61,926 nucleotides of DNA from an uncultured Bacilli bacterium (GTDB lineage: Bacteria; Bacillota_I; Bacilli_A; RF39; UBA660). Position 1 is the first letter of the stretch. Each line of letters starts with the position of its first letter. Under the pieces are notes generated by a model that did no database searches, was not told the DNA's origin, and was given only the letters and a program-made list of their open reading frames with translations. The stretch is from NCBI GenBank assembly GCA_934086485.1, contig CAKOIF010000008.1, positions 1-61,926 of the forward strand, read 5' to 3'. Below, one piece after another: positions 25,778-35,083 of this stretch. Made by a program: the position numbers and the translations under genes.

Positions 25778-26953
25778 ATGAAAAGAAAAGAAATGTTATT
25801 TATAATCGGAGCACTTTTGATATGTAGTGTATTTTTATTAACTGGTTATATAGTTCATAATAAGAAAGAAAGTGATCCTAAACCTAATATTTCACTTAAT
25901 AAAAATAATAATTTTGATTATAAATTTATAAAAGAAATAGATAGTAATGATAATAGTTTAGTAAGCCCTTTGTCTTTTGCATATTTACTTTCTATGATTC
26001 AAAGTGGTGCAAAAGGAAGTACTTTAAATGAACTTAATATTGCTCTTGATAATTATGATTTACAGCCTATGGAAAATATAGATAGTAAAATATCAATGGC
26101 AAATAGTATGTGGATAAATAATAGATATAAAAATGATATTAATAGCACGTTTGCTACAGCACTTAAAATTAATTATCATAGTGAAGTTTTATATGATGAA
26201 TTTGAAAATGCTAATAATATAAATAAATGGGTTTCAGAAAAAACATATAATATGATTAATCAGTTATTTCCTAGTGATAGTGTTAATTCAGTTGATACAA
26301 TTATGACTTTAGTAAATGCAATTGGTATTAATTTTAAATGGGATGAAGAGTTTGATTGTAATAAAACAATAATGGGTAATTTCTTAGATAAAAATGTTTA
26401 TATGATGAGTTCTAACGAAAAATATATAGAAAGTGATTACTATACAGGATTTATAAAAGACTATGAAAAACTTTCTGATAATTCGCAATATGAATTTATT
26501 GGCCTTCTTCCTAAAAAAGATATTCAAGATGTAATTAATAATTTATCAAATGATGTAATAAAAAAATCTATTACTGAAAGTGAAGCTCATATTCAAATAC
26601 CTAGATTTAAATATGAATATAATGTTAATAATGTAAAAGGTATTCTTGAAAGTTTAGGCATAAAAGATATGTTTGATAAAGAAAAAGCAAATTTTGATGG
26701 CATAGCCAAAGATATTTATGTAAGCACAATTGTTCAAAAAACATATATAGATTTTATGGAAAGTGGTACTAAAGCTGCGGCTGCATCTGGAGCATCATTT
26801 GATATAAAATCTGCTGTAGAAGAAAAAGAAGTTATATTTGATAAACCATTTGTGTATTTAATTAGAAAAAAAGGAAGTAATAATATTTATTTTATGGGCA
26901 TTGTAAATAGTCCTATAGAATATGATGAGACAAAAGATGTTTGTGAAGGGTAG
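25778..26953 (+). CDS. Membrane-anchored serpin (serine protease inhibitor)
   Basis: 391 aa. An N-terminal TM or uncleaved signal (residues 5-27, LFIIGALLICSVFLLTGYIV) puts the serpin fold outside the cell. The core fits the family: NSLVSPLSFAYLLSMIQSGA near the start, TLVNAIGINFKWDEEF in the middle and KPFVYLIRKKGSNNIYFMG near the end. The hinge of the reactive loop reads ESGTKAAAASGASF, with the small residues needed for loop insertion, so it should inhibit. The residues after the hinge (DIKSAVEEKE) form the bait region. GGAAGG precedes the ATG. Its promoter overlaps that of small RNA C. herA follows after 8 bp. Confidence 0.92.
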   Translation: MKRKEMLFIIGALLICSVFLLTGYIVHNKKESDPKPNISLNKNNNFDYKFIKEIDSNDNSLVSPLSFAYLLSMIQSGAKGSTLNELNIALDNYDLQPMENIDSKISMANSMWINNRYKNDINSTFATALKINYHSEVLYDEFENANNINKWVSEKTYNMINQLFPSDSVNSVDTIMTLVNAIGINFKWDEEFDCNKTIMGNFLDKNVYMMSSNEKYIESDYYTGFIKDYEKLSDNSQYEFIGLLPKKDIQDVINNLSNDVIKKSITESEAHIQIPRFKYEYNVNNVKGILESLGIKDMFDKEKANFDGIAKDIYVSTIVQKTYIDFMESGTKAAAASGASFDIKSAVEEKEVIFDKPFVYLIRKKGSNNIYFMGIVNSPIEYDETKDVCEG

Positions 26954-26961
26954 GAAGAGTT

Positions 26962-28710
26962 ATGTTTGGTAAAATACTTTATATAAGTGATAGTATGGCA
27001 TATGTTCAAAATCTTGCGGGTAGTAATGTTCAAGCAGATTTAATGAATATGCATGTAATATTTGAAAGTAATGGAGAACGTATTTTAGGAGAAATTACTG
27101 AAGTTAATAGTAGCGAAATAAAAATTCGTTTTTTAGGTGAATATCAAGGTAATAGATTTTTAAATGGTGTACTTAGAAAACCACTTTTATCTTCAACTAT
27201 CAGAATAATTAATGGTGAAGAGTTAATGGCTCTTGTTGGTACATATTCTGAAAATAGTTTTGTTTTAGGCCAAAGTGCAATTTATAAAAATTTTACTGTG
27301 TGTCCTAGTATTAATGATTTATTTTCAAATCACTTAGCGATATTTGGTAATACTGGTTCAGGTAAATCTTGTGGTGTTTCAAGAATGGTTCAAAATATAT
27401 TTTTAAATAAATTTGCAAAAGTAAAAAATGCTAATATGTTTATTTTTGATGCTTACGGTGAATATAAAAATGCTTTTAGTTCAATTAATACAATTGATCC
27501 AGAGTATAATTATAAATTTATTACAACTAATCCTAAAGAGGCCACTGATGTACCACTTAAAATACCTGTTAATTTATTAAAACTTGATGATTATGCATTA
27601 CTTCTTCAGGCAAGTAAACATACACAACTTCCAATACTTGAAAGAACTCTAAAGCTATCTAAAATATTTGCTACAGATTCACCTGAATCTAGAAAATATA
27701 AAAATCATTTAATTGCTAAAGCCTTACTTGCGGTATTATTCTCATCAGAGACTACTGCTCAAAAGAAAAACGAAATATTTACGATTATTGAAACTTGTCA
27801 TACACCAGAATTTAATTTTGATACAACTATTCAAGGACTTGGTTATACAAGAAGTTTCTCTGAATGTTTTGAAATAGATTCAAATGGTTATTTTGGCGAA
27901 AGTGTTTTAATTACAGAATATATTTTAAAAAATATTAATGATGAAATTGAAAATATTGCTCCAGATGAAAATGCATTTTATTCACTACTTGATTTTTCTA
28001 AAGCATTAGAGTTTACTTTAATTTCCGAAGGTTTCTTACATAATGATACTCTTGTCGATGATGCTTCAATATTAAAGGTTAGACTTACTACAATTCTTCA
28101 TAGTGAAGTTGGTAATTATTTTGATGGAACTAAACATTATACAAATACTGAATTTATTGATGCTTTAAAATCATTTAATGGTAAAAAAGCTCAAATAATT
28201 AATATTAATCTCGAGGATGTTGATGATATTTATGCTAAAGTTATTGTAAAAATAATGTGTAAATTCTTATTCGATTATTCTAAGTCTTTAGAGCAAAGAG
28301 CAAGTATTCCATTTCATTTATTTTTGGAAGAAGCACATAGATATATTCAAAAGGATAATGATACATTCTTACTTGGATATAACATATTTGACCGTATTGC
28401 AAAAGAAGGAAGAAAATATGGCGTAATTCTTGATATTATTTCTCAAAGACCAGTTGAAATATCTGATACAGTTATTGCCCAATGTTCAAATTTCTTAATC
28501 TTTAAAATGACACACCCTCTTGATATTAAATATATTTCAGAAATGCTTCCAAATATTAGTGCAGATATTATTGAAAAACAAAAAACACTTCAACCAGGAA
28601 CTTGTGTATCATTTGGTAGTGCATTTAAAATACCAATGATAGTTAAGATGGAAATGCCTAATCCAATGCCTTATTCATCAAACTGTAATGTTTCCTCTTG
28701 CTGGAGATAA
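26962..28710 (+). CDS. herA: HerA-like hexameric ATPase (DUF87)
   Basis: 582 aa. The N-terminal ~90 residues look like a HAS-barrel (MFGKILYISDSMAYVQ onward). The ATPase shows Walker A GNTGSGKS (about residue 130), a Walker B with LFLEEAHRY, and RIAKEGRKYGVILDIISQRP with the arginine finger region. HerA translocates DNA, usually with a NurA nuclease, and in bacteria it also pairs with Sir2 or other effectors in phage defence. No NurA or Sir2 gene lies beside it; its neighbours are the serpin and a small membrane protein. It follows the serpin by 8 bp, so the two share an mRNA. Confidence 0.9.
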   Translation: MFGKILYISDSMAYVQNLAGSNVQADLMNMHVIFESNGERILGEITEVNSSEIKIRFLGEYQGNRFLNGVLRKPLLSSTIRIINGEELMALVGTYSENSFVLGQSAIYKNFTVCPSINDLFSNHLAIFGNTGSGKSCGVSRMVQNIFLNKFAKVKNANMFIFDAYGEYKNAFSSINTIDPEYNYKFITTNPKEATDVPLKIPVNLLKLDDYALLLQASKHTQLPILERTLKLSKIFATDSPESRKYKNHLIAKALLAVLFSSETTAQKKNEIFTIIETCHTPEFNFDTTIQGLGYTRSFSECFEIDSNGYFGESVLITEYILKNINDEIENIAPDENAFYSLLDFSKALEFTLISEGFLHNDTLVDDASILKVRLTTILHSEVGNYFDGTKHYTNTEFIDALKSFNGKKAQIININLEDVDDIYAKVIVKIMCKFLFDYSKSLEQRASIPFHLFLEEAHRYIQKDNDTFLLGYNIFDRIAKEGRKYGVILDIISQRPVEISDTVIAQCSNFLIFKMTHPLDIKYISEMLPNISADIIEKQKTLQPGTCVSFGSAFKIPMIVKMEMPNPMPYSSNCNVSSCWR

Positions 28711-28792
28711 AAAAAGTAAATAGAAAAATTAATGTAAAAGAGCAAGAACTTCCTACATTTAATAGGGGTTGGTTTTGTTGCTGTTGAATGGG

Positions 28793-28828
28793 GAGGAGTA
28801 AGATATTAATCTTACCTCTTTTTATTTT
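28793..28828 (+). terminator. Terminator of the serpin-herA operon
   Basis: Stem GTAAGAT-ATTA-ATCTTAC, extended by GAGG against CCTC with a bulge, followed by a T run. Confidence 0.75.
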
Positions 28829-28872
28829 AGTATTTTTTTTATATAATTATAGTATTATTAAATGGAGGATTT

Positions 28873-29268
28873 ATGGATAATAAGAAAGAATATATAAATA
28901 ATGAAATTGATACTAAAAAAAGGGAAAAATACTTATTAAAAGTATTTAAGAAGATATCAATCTATGGTTTAGTTATAACATCTATTATACTTGTAGGTAA
29001 TGGAGTTGATCATTTAATTGAATCTTATTGTTTAATAGGAGCGGATGGTCTATTTATTATAGCAAGTGCATGTAGTTCATATATGCTTAATAATACTGAA
29101 AAAAAACTTAATGAATTATATGAAAAGAAAATCGAATTAGAGAGTGAAAATAATAATAAAATTGAAACTAATGAAAAAATGAACAAAAATGATTTATCAT
29201 ATAATTATGATGAAGATTATACCTTAAATAATGACTTAGGCTTTTCTCGTCGAAGAAGACTGAAATAA
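28873..29268 (+). CDS. Small two-TM membrane protein
   Basis: 131 aa. A charged N-terminus is followed by two hydrophobic segments (ISIYGLVITSIILVGNGV and the GADGLFIIASACSSYML region), then a coiled-coil-like stretch (EKKLNELYEKKIELESENNN) and a C-terminus ending in SRRRRLK. No family recognised. GGAGG precedes the ATG. It is a single-gene unit with its own AT-rich upstream region. Confidence 0.65.
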   Translation: MDNKKEYINNEIDTKKREKYLLKVFKKISIYGLVITSIILVGNGVDHLIESYCLIGADGLFIIASACSSYMLNNTEKKLNELYEKKIELESENNNKIETNEKMNKNDLSYNYDEDYTLNNDLGFSRRRRLK

Positions 29269-29324
29269 AATTACCCCTTGATATAATCACTATATAATGA
29301 TTTAATTATAGTGAAAGGATTAAT

Positions 29325-29765
29325 ATGTTTAATAAAGTTAAAAGTGTAACAGTGCTTAATAATTATAATTTGTTAATAGGATTTGCATGTGGAAAAAATA
29401 AAATATATGATTTAAAACCATTATTTGAAAAATATGATAATATTTGTCTATTAAAGGATATAAGTGTTTTGAAAACTGCTAAAGTTGACATCGGAGGCTA
29501 TGGCGTAATTTGCGGTGATGAGTTAGATTTATCTTGTAATGAACTATGGGATAATGGTAAAGATTATAAAACTGCTTTTGATAATCTTATGTCTTTTAAA
29601 GAGGCAACATATCTATGGGGATTAAATGAAAGTACCTTGAGAAAAGCAATTGTTTATGGAAAATTAATAAATAATGTTGATGTTTGTAAATTTGGTAAAC
29701 AATGGATTATAACTATGGAAGCAATGAAAAGAGAGTATGGAGAACCTAAATTCAAAAGAGATTAG
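29325..29765 (+). CDS. DUF2442 domain with C-terminal helix-turn-helix
   Basis: 146 aa. Residues 1-85 match DUF2442 (KVKSVTVLNNYNLLIGFACG, YDLKPLFEKYDNICLL, VDIGGYGVICGDELDLSCNELWDNG). DUF2442 genes often sit beside DUF4160 or toxin-antitoxin genes. The C-terminal part has a helix-turn-helix-like stretch, SFKEATYLWGLNESTLRKAI, followed by a short winged region (FGKQWIITMEAMKREYG), as in toxin-linked DNA-binding proteins. No partner gene lies next to it. AAAGGA precedes the ATG. It may be an orphan antitoxin-type regulator. Confidence 0.75.
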   Translation: MFNKVKSVTVLNNYNLLIGFACGKNKIYDLKPLFEKYDNICLLKDISVLKTAKVDIGGYGVICGDELDLSCNELWDNGKDYKTAFDNLMSFKEATYLWGLNESTLRKAIVYGKLINNVDVCKFGKQWIITMEAMKREYGEPKFKRD

Positions 29766-29893
29766 TTCTCTTTTTATATTGACACTCATTTTACTGTAAA
29801 ATAATAATATAATTTTTATAGGTAAATATGCTAAATAAATAAAATGTAATGTAAACTTTTAATGATTATATTTATTTTATATAAATAGTTTGT

Positions 29894-30090
29894 TATAATT
29901 AAGATACCTAGTTGATAGTTTATAGCGTATAAAACCGACTAAAGATAGAAATAAGGGAATCTAATTAGGTTATGGTGTAGAATGCTTATTCATTAAGTAC
30001 ATAAGAATCCTAAAATAACTTATGTGATGCCCACCTGCGAAGAGCGCGGGATTTTATCTAGCATAGACTAATCTTACTGGGTTTTTTAAT
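29894..30090 (+). ncRNA. ssrS: Probable 6S RNA (about 183 nt)
   Basis: A TATAAT at 29894-29899 is followed by an RNA from about 29906 to 30088. Its ends pair (ACCTAGT with ACTGGGT, then TAGTTTAT with ATAGACTA) and the last stem runs into six Ts. Inside are the hairpins ACATAAG-N13-CTTATGT and CCTGCG-AAGAG-CGCGGG. The closed rod shape with inner bulges, the size and the 3' CCCACCTGCGAAGAG motif fit Bacillota 6S RNA, which binds RNA polymerase and lowers housekeeping transcription. It lies 13 bp before tcdA, and its terminator may be leaky into that gene. I could not align it to a model. Confidence 0.6.
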
Positions 30091-30100
30091 AGGAGTATGT

Positions 30101-30769
30101 ATGAAAGAAAGATTAATAAATTTGTTTGGAGAAAATAATTTAGAAAAGATTAAAAATGCTCACATCCTTTTAGCGGGAATTGGTGGAGTAGGTTCTTTTT
30201 GTTTTGAAACATTAATTAGATGTGGAGTAGAAAATATTACAGTTATTGATTTTGATACTTATGAAGAAAGTAATTTAAATAGACAATTATATGCAACAAT
30301 TGACTCACTTGGTAAAAAGAAAATAGATACTGCTTTAGCAAGAGCAAAAAGCATTAATGAAAATGTAAACATTGAAGTTTTAGATACTTTTTTAGATTTT
30401 AATTCAGACTTTGATTTTTCTTCATATGATTATATAATTGATGCATGTGATAGTGTTCCGGCAAAAGCAAATCTTATAATAAATGCTAAAAAATATAATA
30501 AGAAAATTATTGTTTCTTTAGGAATAGGTAATAGAGTTTGCCCTGAACTTGTATGTAAAAGTACCTTAAAAGAAAGTTTATCTGATCCACTTGGTAAAAA
30601 ACTTAATCATTATTTAATTAAAAAATGTGATTTTTTAGATAATGTTAATGTAATATGTTCTAAGGAAAAACCAATTAAAAGTCAGCCAATTTCCTCATAT
30701 GTATGCACAACTTCAGTTGCAGGAATATATTTATCAGACTATGTAATAAAGGATATTATCAATGGATAA
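30101..30769 (+). CDS. tcdA: tRNA threonylcarbamoyladenosine dehydratase TcdA
   Basis: 222 aa. A ThiF/E1-like enzyme that uses ATP to cyclise t6A37 of tRNA into ct6A. The nucleotide-binding AGIGGVGSFCFE (about residues 23-34), the DFDTYEESNLNRQLYA stretch with the conserved Asn-Arg, and DACDSVPAKANLI are all present. Length is a bit under the E. coli protein (268 aa). AGGAG precedes the ATG. It overlaps dxs by 8 bp. With mtaB at 58389, the window encodes two tRNA position-37 modification enzymes. Confidence 0.92.
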   Translation: MKERLINLFGENNLEKIKNAHILLAGIGGVGSFCFETLIRCGVENITVIDFDTYEESNLNRQLYATIDSLGKKKIDTALARAKSINENVNIEVLDTFLDFNSDFDFSSYDYIIDACDSVPAKANLIINAKKYNKKIIVSLGIGNRVCPELVCKSTLKESLSDPLGKKLNHYLIKKCDFLDNVNVICSKEKPIKSQPISSYVCTTSVAGIYLSDYVIKDIING

Positions 30770-32627
30770 GATAGAAAATATAAAAAATCCAGATTTTCTA
30801 AAAGATTTAAATAATGATGAACTTGCTACTTTAGGAGCAGATATTCGGGAGTTTATTTTAGAAAATGTTTCTAATACAGGAGGACATTTATCCTCGAATT
30901 TGGGAATTACCGATTTAACTATTGCGATGCTTAAAGTGTTTGATGTGAATGTTGATAAAATAATTTTTGATGTTGGTCATCAAACATATCCATATAAAAT
31001 TTTAACAGGTAGAGCAAAAGATTTTAAAAACTTAAGAAAATATAATGGTCTTGAGGGTTTTCAAAAGAAAAGTGAAAGTAAATATGATGTTTATGAAGCA
31101 GGTCATAGTTCTACTTCTTTATCAGCAGGCTTAGGTTTTGCTTTAGCAAGAGATTTAGACAAGAAAAATTATAATGTTGTATGTGTTATTGGCGATGGTT
31201 CTATTTCTAATGGACTTTCCTTTGAGGCATTAAATCATATAGGAAGTTTAAATACAAGGCTTATTATAATTTTAAATGATAATGAAATGAGCATTTCTAA
31301 AAATGTTGGCGCTGTTCATAATTTCCTAGATTCTGTAAGAGCAGGTAAAGGATATAATGATGTTAAGAAAAACACTAAAAGTTTTTTAAATAAAACAAAG
31401 TTTGGTAAAGTGTGTGCTAATGCCTTAAATAGTGTTAAAGATAACTTTAAAATGTTATATGTAAAAAAGGGCAGTTTATTTACTTCTTTAGGTTTTGAAT
31501 ATTTTGGACCAATTGATGGTGAAGACTTTAATGAAATGATTAAGTATTTGCAAATGGTTAAAAATATTAATAAGCCAGTTTTACTTCATGTTATAACTAA
31601 AAAAGGTTTTGGTTATGAACCTGCAGAAAATGATGAAACTGGTTCATTTCACGGAGTAGGACCCTTTAATATAAAGGATGGAAAACCTAAAGAAATATCA
31701 AATTTACCATCATATAGTGAAATAATGAGTTCATATGTATTAAATTATGCTAAAAAAGATAAAGATATAATTGTTATTACACCTGCGATGGAAAAGGGAT
31801 GTAAACTAAGTATTATAAAAGAAAAACTGCCTAAACAGTTTATTGATGTTGGTATTAATGAAGAACATGCTTTAGTTTTAGCTTCTTCTCTTGCGGAAAA
31901 TGGTAAAAAACCAATATGCTTTATTTATTCAAGTTTTCTTCAGCGTGGTTATGATGAAATTGTCCATGACATTGCGAGAATGAATGAACACGTAATTTTA
32001 TGTATTGATAGAGCGGGATTTGTTTCATCAGATGGTGAAACTCATCAAGGATTATTTGATGTGCCAATGCTACTTCCTATTCCTAATATGGTTATATCTA
32101 TGTCATCTAGTCCTAAAGAAGCTGATAATCTTTTGGAACTTGCATTAAAAACTAATAAACCTTTTGCGATAAGATATCCAAAGATAAATTTAAAATATGA
32201 TTTTCAAAAGAAAGAAGATATTGTTTCGGGTTCTTGGAGTGTACTAGCATCCGGAGAAGATGGTGTAATTATTACATATGGTGATTTTGTAAGTAGAGCA
32301 CAAAATATTTGTGAAAAACTTTCTAAAGATAATATTAATCTTACAATTATTAATGCTAGATTTTTAAAACCGATAGATGAGAAAATGCTTTCGAAAATAC
32401 TTAAATATTATAAAAAAGTATTTATTTATGAAGAAAGTATGGAAGGATGTAGTTTAGATAGTGTAGTTCTTTCATTTGCAAGTAAAATTAATTCTAAAAA
32501 TGATTTTTACATATATAATATTCCAAATAAATTTATGTTTACAGCCACAAGAGAGGAACTAATTAAATTAAATAATTTAGATGAAGAAACAATTTATAAT
32601 AAAATCAAAAAAGAATATAAAAATTAA
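30762..32627 (+). CDS. dxs: 1-deoxy-D-xylulose-5-phosphate synthase
   Basis: 621 aa, normal length. It condenses pyruvate and glyceraldehyde-3-phosphate in a TPP-dependent step, the entry to the MEP isoprenoid pathway. Visible are GGHLSSNLGITDLTIAM, the TPP motif GDGSISNGLSFEALN to LIIILND, FEYFGPIDGED, the catalytic Glu region INEEHALVLAS, and DRAGFVSSDGETHQG. The presence of dxs shows this organism uses MEP rather than mevalonate. It is coupled to tcdA by an 8-bp overlap and ends at a bidirectional terminator. Confidence 0.97.
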   Translation: MDKIENIKNPDFLKDLNNDELATLGADIREFILENVSNTGGHLSSNLGITDLTIAMLKVFDVNVDKIIFDVGHQTYPYKILTGRAKDFKNLRKYNGLEGFQKKSESKYDVYEAGHSSTSLSAGLGFALARDLDKKNYNVVCVIGDGSISNGLSFEALNHIGSLNTRLIIILNDNEMSISKNVGAVHNFLDSVRAGKGYNDVKKNTKSFLNKTKFGKVCANALNSVKDNFKMLYVKKGSLFTSLGFEYFGPIDGEDFNEMIKYLQMVKNINKPVLLHVITKKGFGYEPAENDETGSFHGVGPFNIKDGKPKEISNLPSYSEIMSSYVLNYAKKDKDIIVITPAMEKGCKLSIIKEKLPKQFIDVGINEEHALVLASSLAENGKKPICFIYSSFLQRGYDEIVHDIARMNEHVILCIDRAGFVSSDGETHQGLFDVPMLLPIPNMVISMSSSPKEADNLLELALKTNKPFAIRYPKINLKYDFQKKEDIVSGSWSVLASGEDGVIITYGDFVSRAQNICEKLSKDNINLTIINARFLKPIDEKMLSKILKYYKKVFIYEESMEGCSLDSVVLSFASKINSKNDFYIYNIPNKFMFTATREELIKLNNLDEETIYNKIKKEYKN

Positions 32628-32795
32628 TAAAAATATGCAAAATGTACGAAAATAACAATTTTTGTTTAAATTTTAATATTTTTGTGGTTTATTAAATACG
32701 CATATTAAGCTACGCAATTAACCATTTACATATAATATTATGTAAAAGTTATTAAAAAAGCTAGTGATTCCCACTATAAGAGGAACTTAAAAAAG

Positions 32796-32828
32796 AAACT
32801 AGAGAGCTTACTCTAGTTTTATTTTTTG
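32796..32828. terminator. Bidirectional terminator between dxs and gpsA
   Basis: Stem AAACTAGAG-N6-CTCTAGTTT, followed by a T-rich run on the + side and, read on the - strand, by TTCTTTTTT. Confidence 0.8.
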
Positions 32829-33796
32829 TTTATTAGAAATTCACTTAATTTTTCAGGTCTTTCTTTATAATCAACAATATCATTAATAAGTGATATAAGT
32901 TCAATATTTATATTTTTCTTTTTTAAAAGAAGCATAACAGTTTTTAATGTATAATAACCTTCGACAGTGTGGGTATTTAAAAATTCATCAATTTTAACTT
33001 TATCTTTAGTACTTCCAATTACATAACCAAATGAATAGTTACGGCTTTTTGTACTCATACAGGTCATTAGTAAATCACCAACTCCTGCAAAAGAGAGTAT
33101 AGTTTTAGATTTTCCACCCATAAAGTAAATTAGATCTTTTATATCGTGAAGTGATTCATTTATTAAAAATGCTCTTGTACTTTCTGAGTAACCTAAACCT
33201 CCCAAAATACCCGAGGCAATAGCAAAGATATTTTTTACAGCACCACATATTTGTACTCCAATTAAATCTTTGGAAATTCTAAGTTTTACTGTGTCACAAG
33301 ATAGTGCTTTAATTACTAAATTTTGACTTTTTCGATTAGTACCTGCAATTGCTAAAGCAACAGGTTCTCCGGCAAGCATATCAACGGCAAAAGTAGGTCC
33401 TGATATAACTGTAATATTTTTTGCATTTAATACAAACTTAATTACATTTGAAAGTAAATGACAAGTTTTTTCTTCGATACCTTTACTAGCAATACATATT
33501 ACCATATCTTTTTCAAAGTAGGGAAGAATCATACTTGCTACTTCGTTTGTATATTTTGATGCACATGTAAAAAATACTATTTTTGCACCCTTCATTACAT
33601 CTTGAACATTTGAGGTTACCTCAATATTATCAGATAATTCATAACTAGAATTTATACTTTTTAAATTATGAGTAGTTTGATACTCTTTTTCTTTATCTTT
33701 ATTTTCAGTCCACATTACAACTTTATGACCATTACTTGCAAGTTTACTAGCAAGGGCAAGACCATAAGCTCCAGTTCCAAGCATTGCTATTTTCAT
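32819..33796 (-). CDS. gpsA: Glycerol-3-phosphate dehydrogenase [NAD(P)+]
   Basis: 325 aa. It reduces dihydroxyacetone phosphate to sn-glycerol-3-phosphate for phospholipid synthesis. The N-terminal nucleotide fold shows MLGTGAYGLALASKLASNGH; SGPTFAVDML and the catalytic Lys region QICGAVKNIFAIASGI follow, then FAGVGDLLMTCMS. The start ATG overlaps the rarA stop by 4 bp, so the two are cotranscribed in the order rarA-gpsA. Confidence 0.96.
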   Translation of the reverse strand: MKIAMLGTGAYGLALASKLASNGHKVVMWTENKDKEKEYQTTHNLKSINSSYELSDNIEVTSNVQDVMKGAKIVFFTCASKYTNEVASMILPYFEKDMVICIASKGIEEKTCHLLSNVIKFVLNAKNITVISGPTFAVDMLAGEPVALAIAGTNRKSQNLVIKALSCDTVKLRISKDLIGVQICGAVKNIFAIASGILGGLGYSESTRAFLINESLHDIKDLIYFMGGKSKTILSFAGVGDLLMTCMSTKSRNYSFGYVIGSTKDKVKIDEFLNTHTVEGYYTLKTVMLLLKKKNINIELISLINDIVDYKERPEKLSEFLINKK

Positions 33797-34989
33797 TTTT
33801 TACCAGTCCTTTCATAATAGACTTTATTTAGTCCATTTTCTATATTATTATCTTGTGGAATATAATATTTACTTCCTATATATTCTTTAGGCATATAATT
33901 TTGTTTAACATAATGATTTTTATAATTATGAGGATATAAATATGCACTTGAATTTGTTTTAATATTATCAGGTATTTTTGTAGCACCTTTTTCATTTAAA
34001 TCACTAATTGCTTTATTTATTGCTAGATATGCGCTATTACTTTTTGGTGACATAGCCATTTCCGTTACAATAGTTCCTAAAATGATATTACATTCAGGAA
34101 AACCAACTCTTTCAGCGGCATTAATAGCACTATCAAGTCTAGGTCCAATACCAGGATTTGCAAGACCTATATCTTCATAAGCAATTACGGATAGTCTTCG
34201 TTCAATTGAGTCTAAATCACCAGCATAAAGTAGTCTTGCAAGGTAGTGTAAAGAAGCATCAACATCACTTCCTCGAATACTTTTTTGAAGGGCACTTAAT
34301 GCATCATAATGTCCATCATCACTTTCATCAATAAAAACATTTGCTTTAGGAATTATTTCCTTTATTTTATCTACGGTAATATCTTTTTTAAAGGCATAAT
34401 AGGCTACTTCCAAAATATTGTAGGCACTTCTAACATCACCACCACTTGCACCGGCAATATACATTAGAGCATCCTCGGAAATATCAATATCAGGAAGATA
34501 TTGTAAGGCTTTTTCTAAACCTTTTTTGATATCCTCTTTAGAAAGAGCTTTAAGTTCAAAAATTGTACATCTACTTCTTATCGCAGGATTTACTTTTATA
34601 AATGGATTTGAGGTAGTAAGACCAATTAAAATAACTGTACCATTTTCAAGATAAGGAAGAAGTATATCTTGTTTATCTTTATTCATTCGATGGATTTCAT
34701 CAATAATTATTATTTTTTCACCAGAAAGTCTTGCATCATTAATTGCTCTTAAAAAATCATCTTTATTATTTTGAGTTGCATTTAAAAACTCATATGGCAT
34801 ATCCATTTCATTTGCAATTACTTTTGCAAGAGTTGTTTTGCCAATTCCCGGTGTTCCATATAAAATAAGAGAGAACATTTTTTTATTTTCAATTAAATTT
34901 CTAAGTACTTTGCCTTTACCTATTAAATGCTCTTGTCCAAGAACATCATCAAGAGTTTTTGGTCTAATACTATTTGCTAATATATTCAT
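33793..34989 (-). CDS. rarA: Replication-associated recombination protein A (RarA/MgsA)
   Basis: 398 aa. A clamp-loader-like AAA+ ATPase acting at stalled forks. It has RPKTLDDVLGQEHLIGKGK, Walker A YGTPGIGKTTLAK, Walker B IIIDEIHRMNK, sensor 1 GLTTSNP, and the C-terminal tetramerisation part with SDVDASLHYLARLLYAGD and the NHYVKQNYMPKEY ending. Length is near the family norm (about 420). It lies upstream of gpsA, overlapping by 4 bp. Confidence 0.96.
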   Translation of the reverse strand: MNILANSIRPKTLDDVLGQEHLIGKGKVLRNLIENKKMFSLILYGTPGIGKTTLAKVIANEMDMPYEFLNATQNNKDDFLRAINDARLSGEKIIIIDEIHRMNKDKQDILLPYLENGTVILIGLTTSNPFIKVNPAIRSRCTIFELKALSKEDIKKGLEKALQYLPDIDISEDALMYIAGASGGDVRSAYNILEVAYYAFKKDITVDKIKEIIPKANVFIDESDDGHYDALSALQKSIRGSDVDASLHYLARLLYAGDLDSIERRLSVIAYEDIGLANPGIGPRLDSAINAAERVGFPECNIILGTIVTEMAMSPKSNSAYLAINKAISDLNEKGATKIPDNIKTNSSAYLYPHNYKNHYVKQNYMPKEYIGSKYYIPQDNNIENGLNKVYYERTGKK

Positions 34990-35083
34990 AAGTCATCATA
35001 TCTATTATATCATCATATACTTAATTTGACTATTTATTTATTTTGTGTTATCATAGGTTTCACGAAAAAGGGGGAGAATAAAC

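Noticed and set aside
26962..28710. HerA as part of a known HerA-Sir2 or HerA-NurA defence system
   Set aside because: No Sir2, NurA or DUF4297 gene is beside it in the window; only the ATPase itself can be supported.
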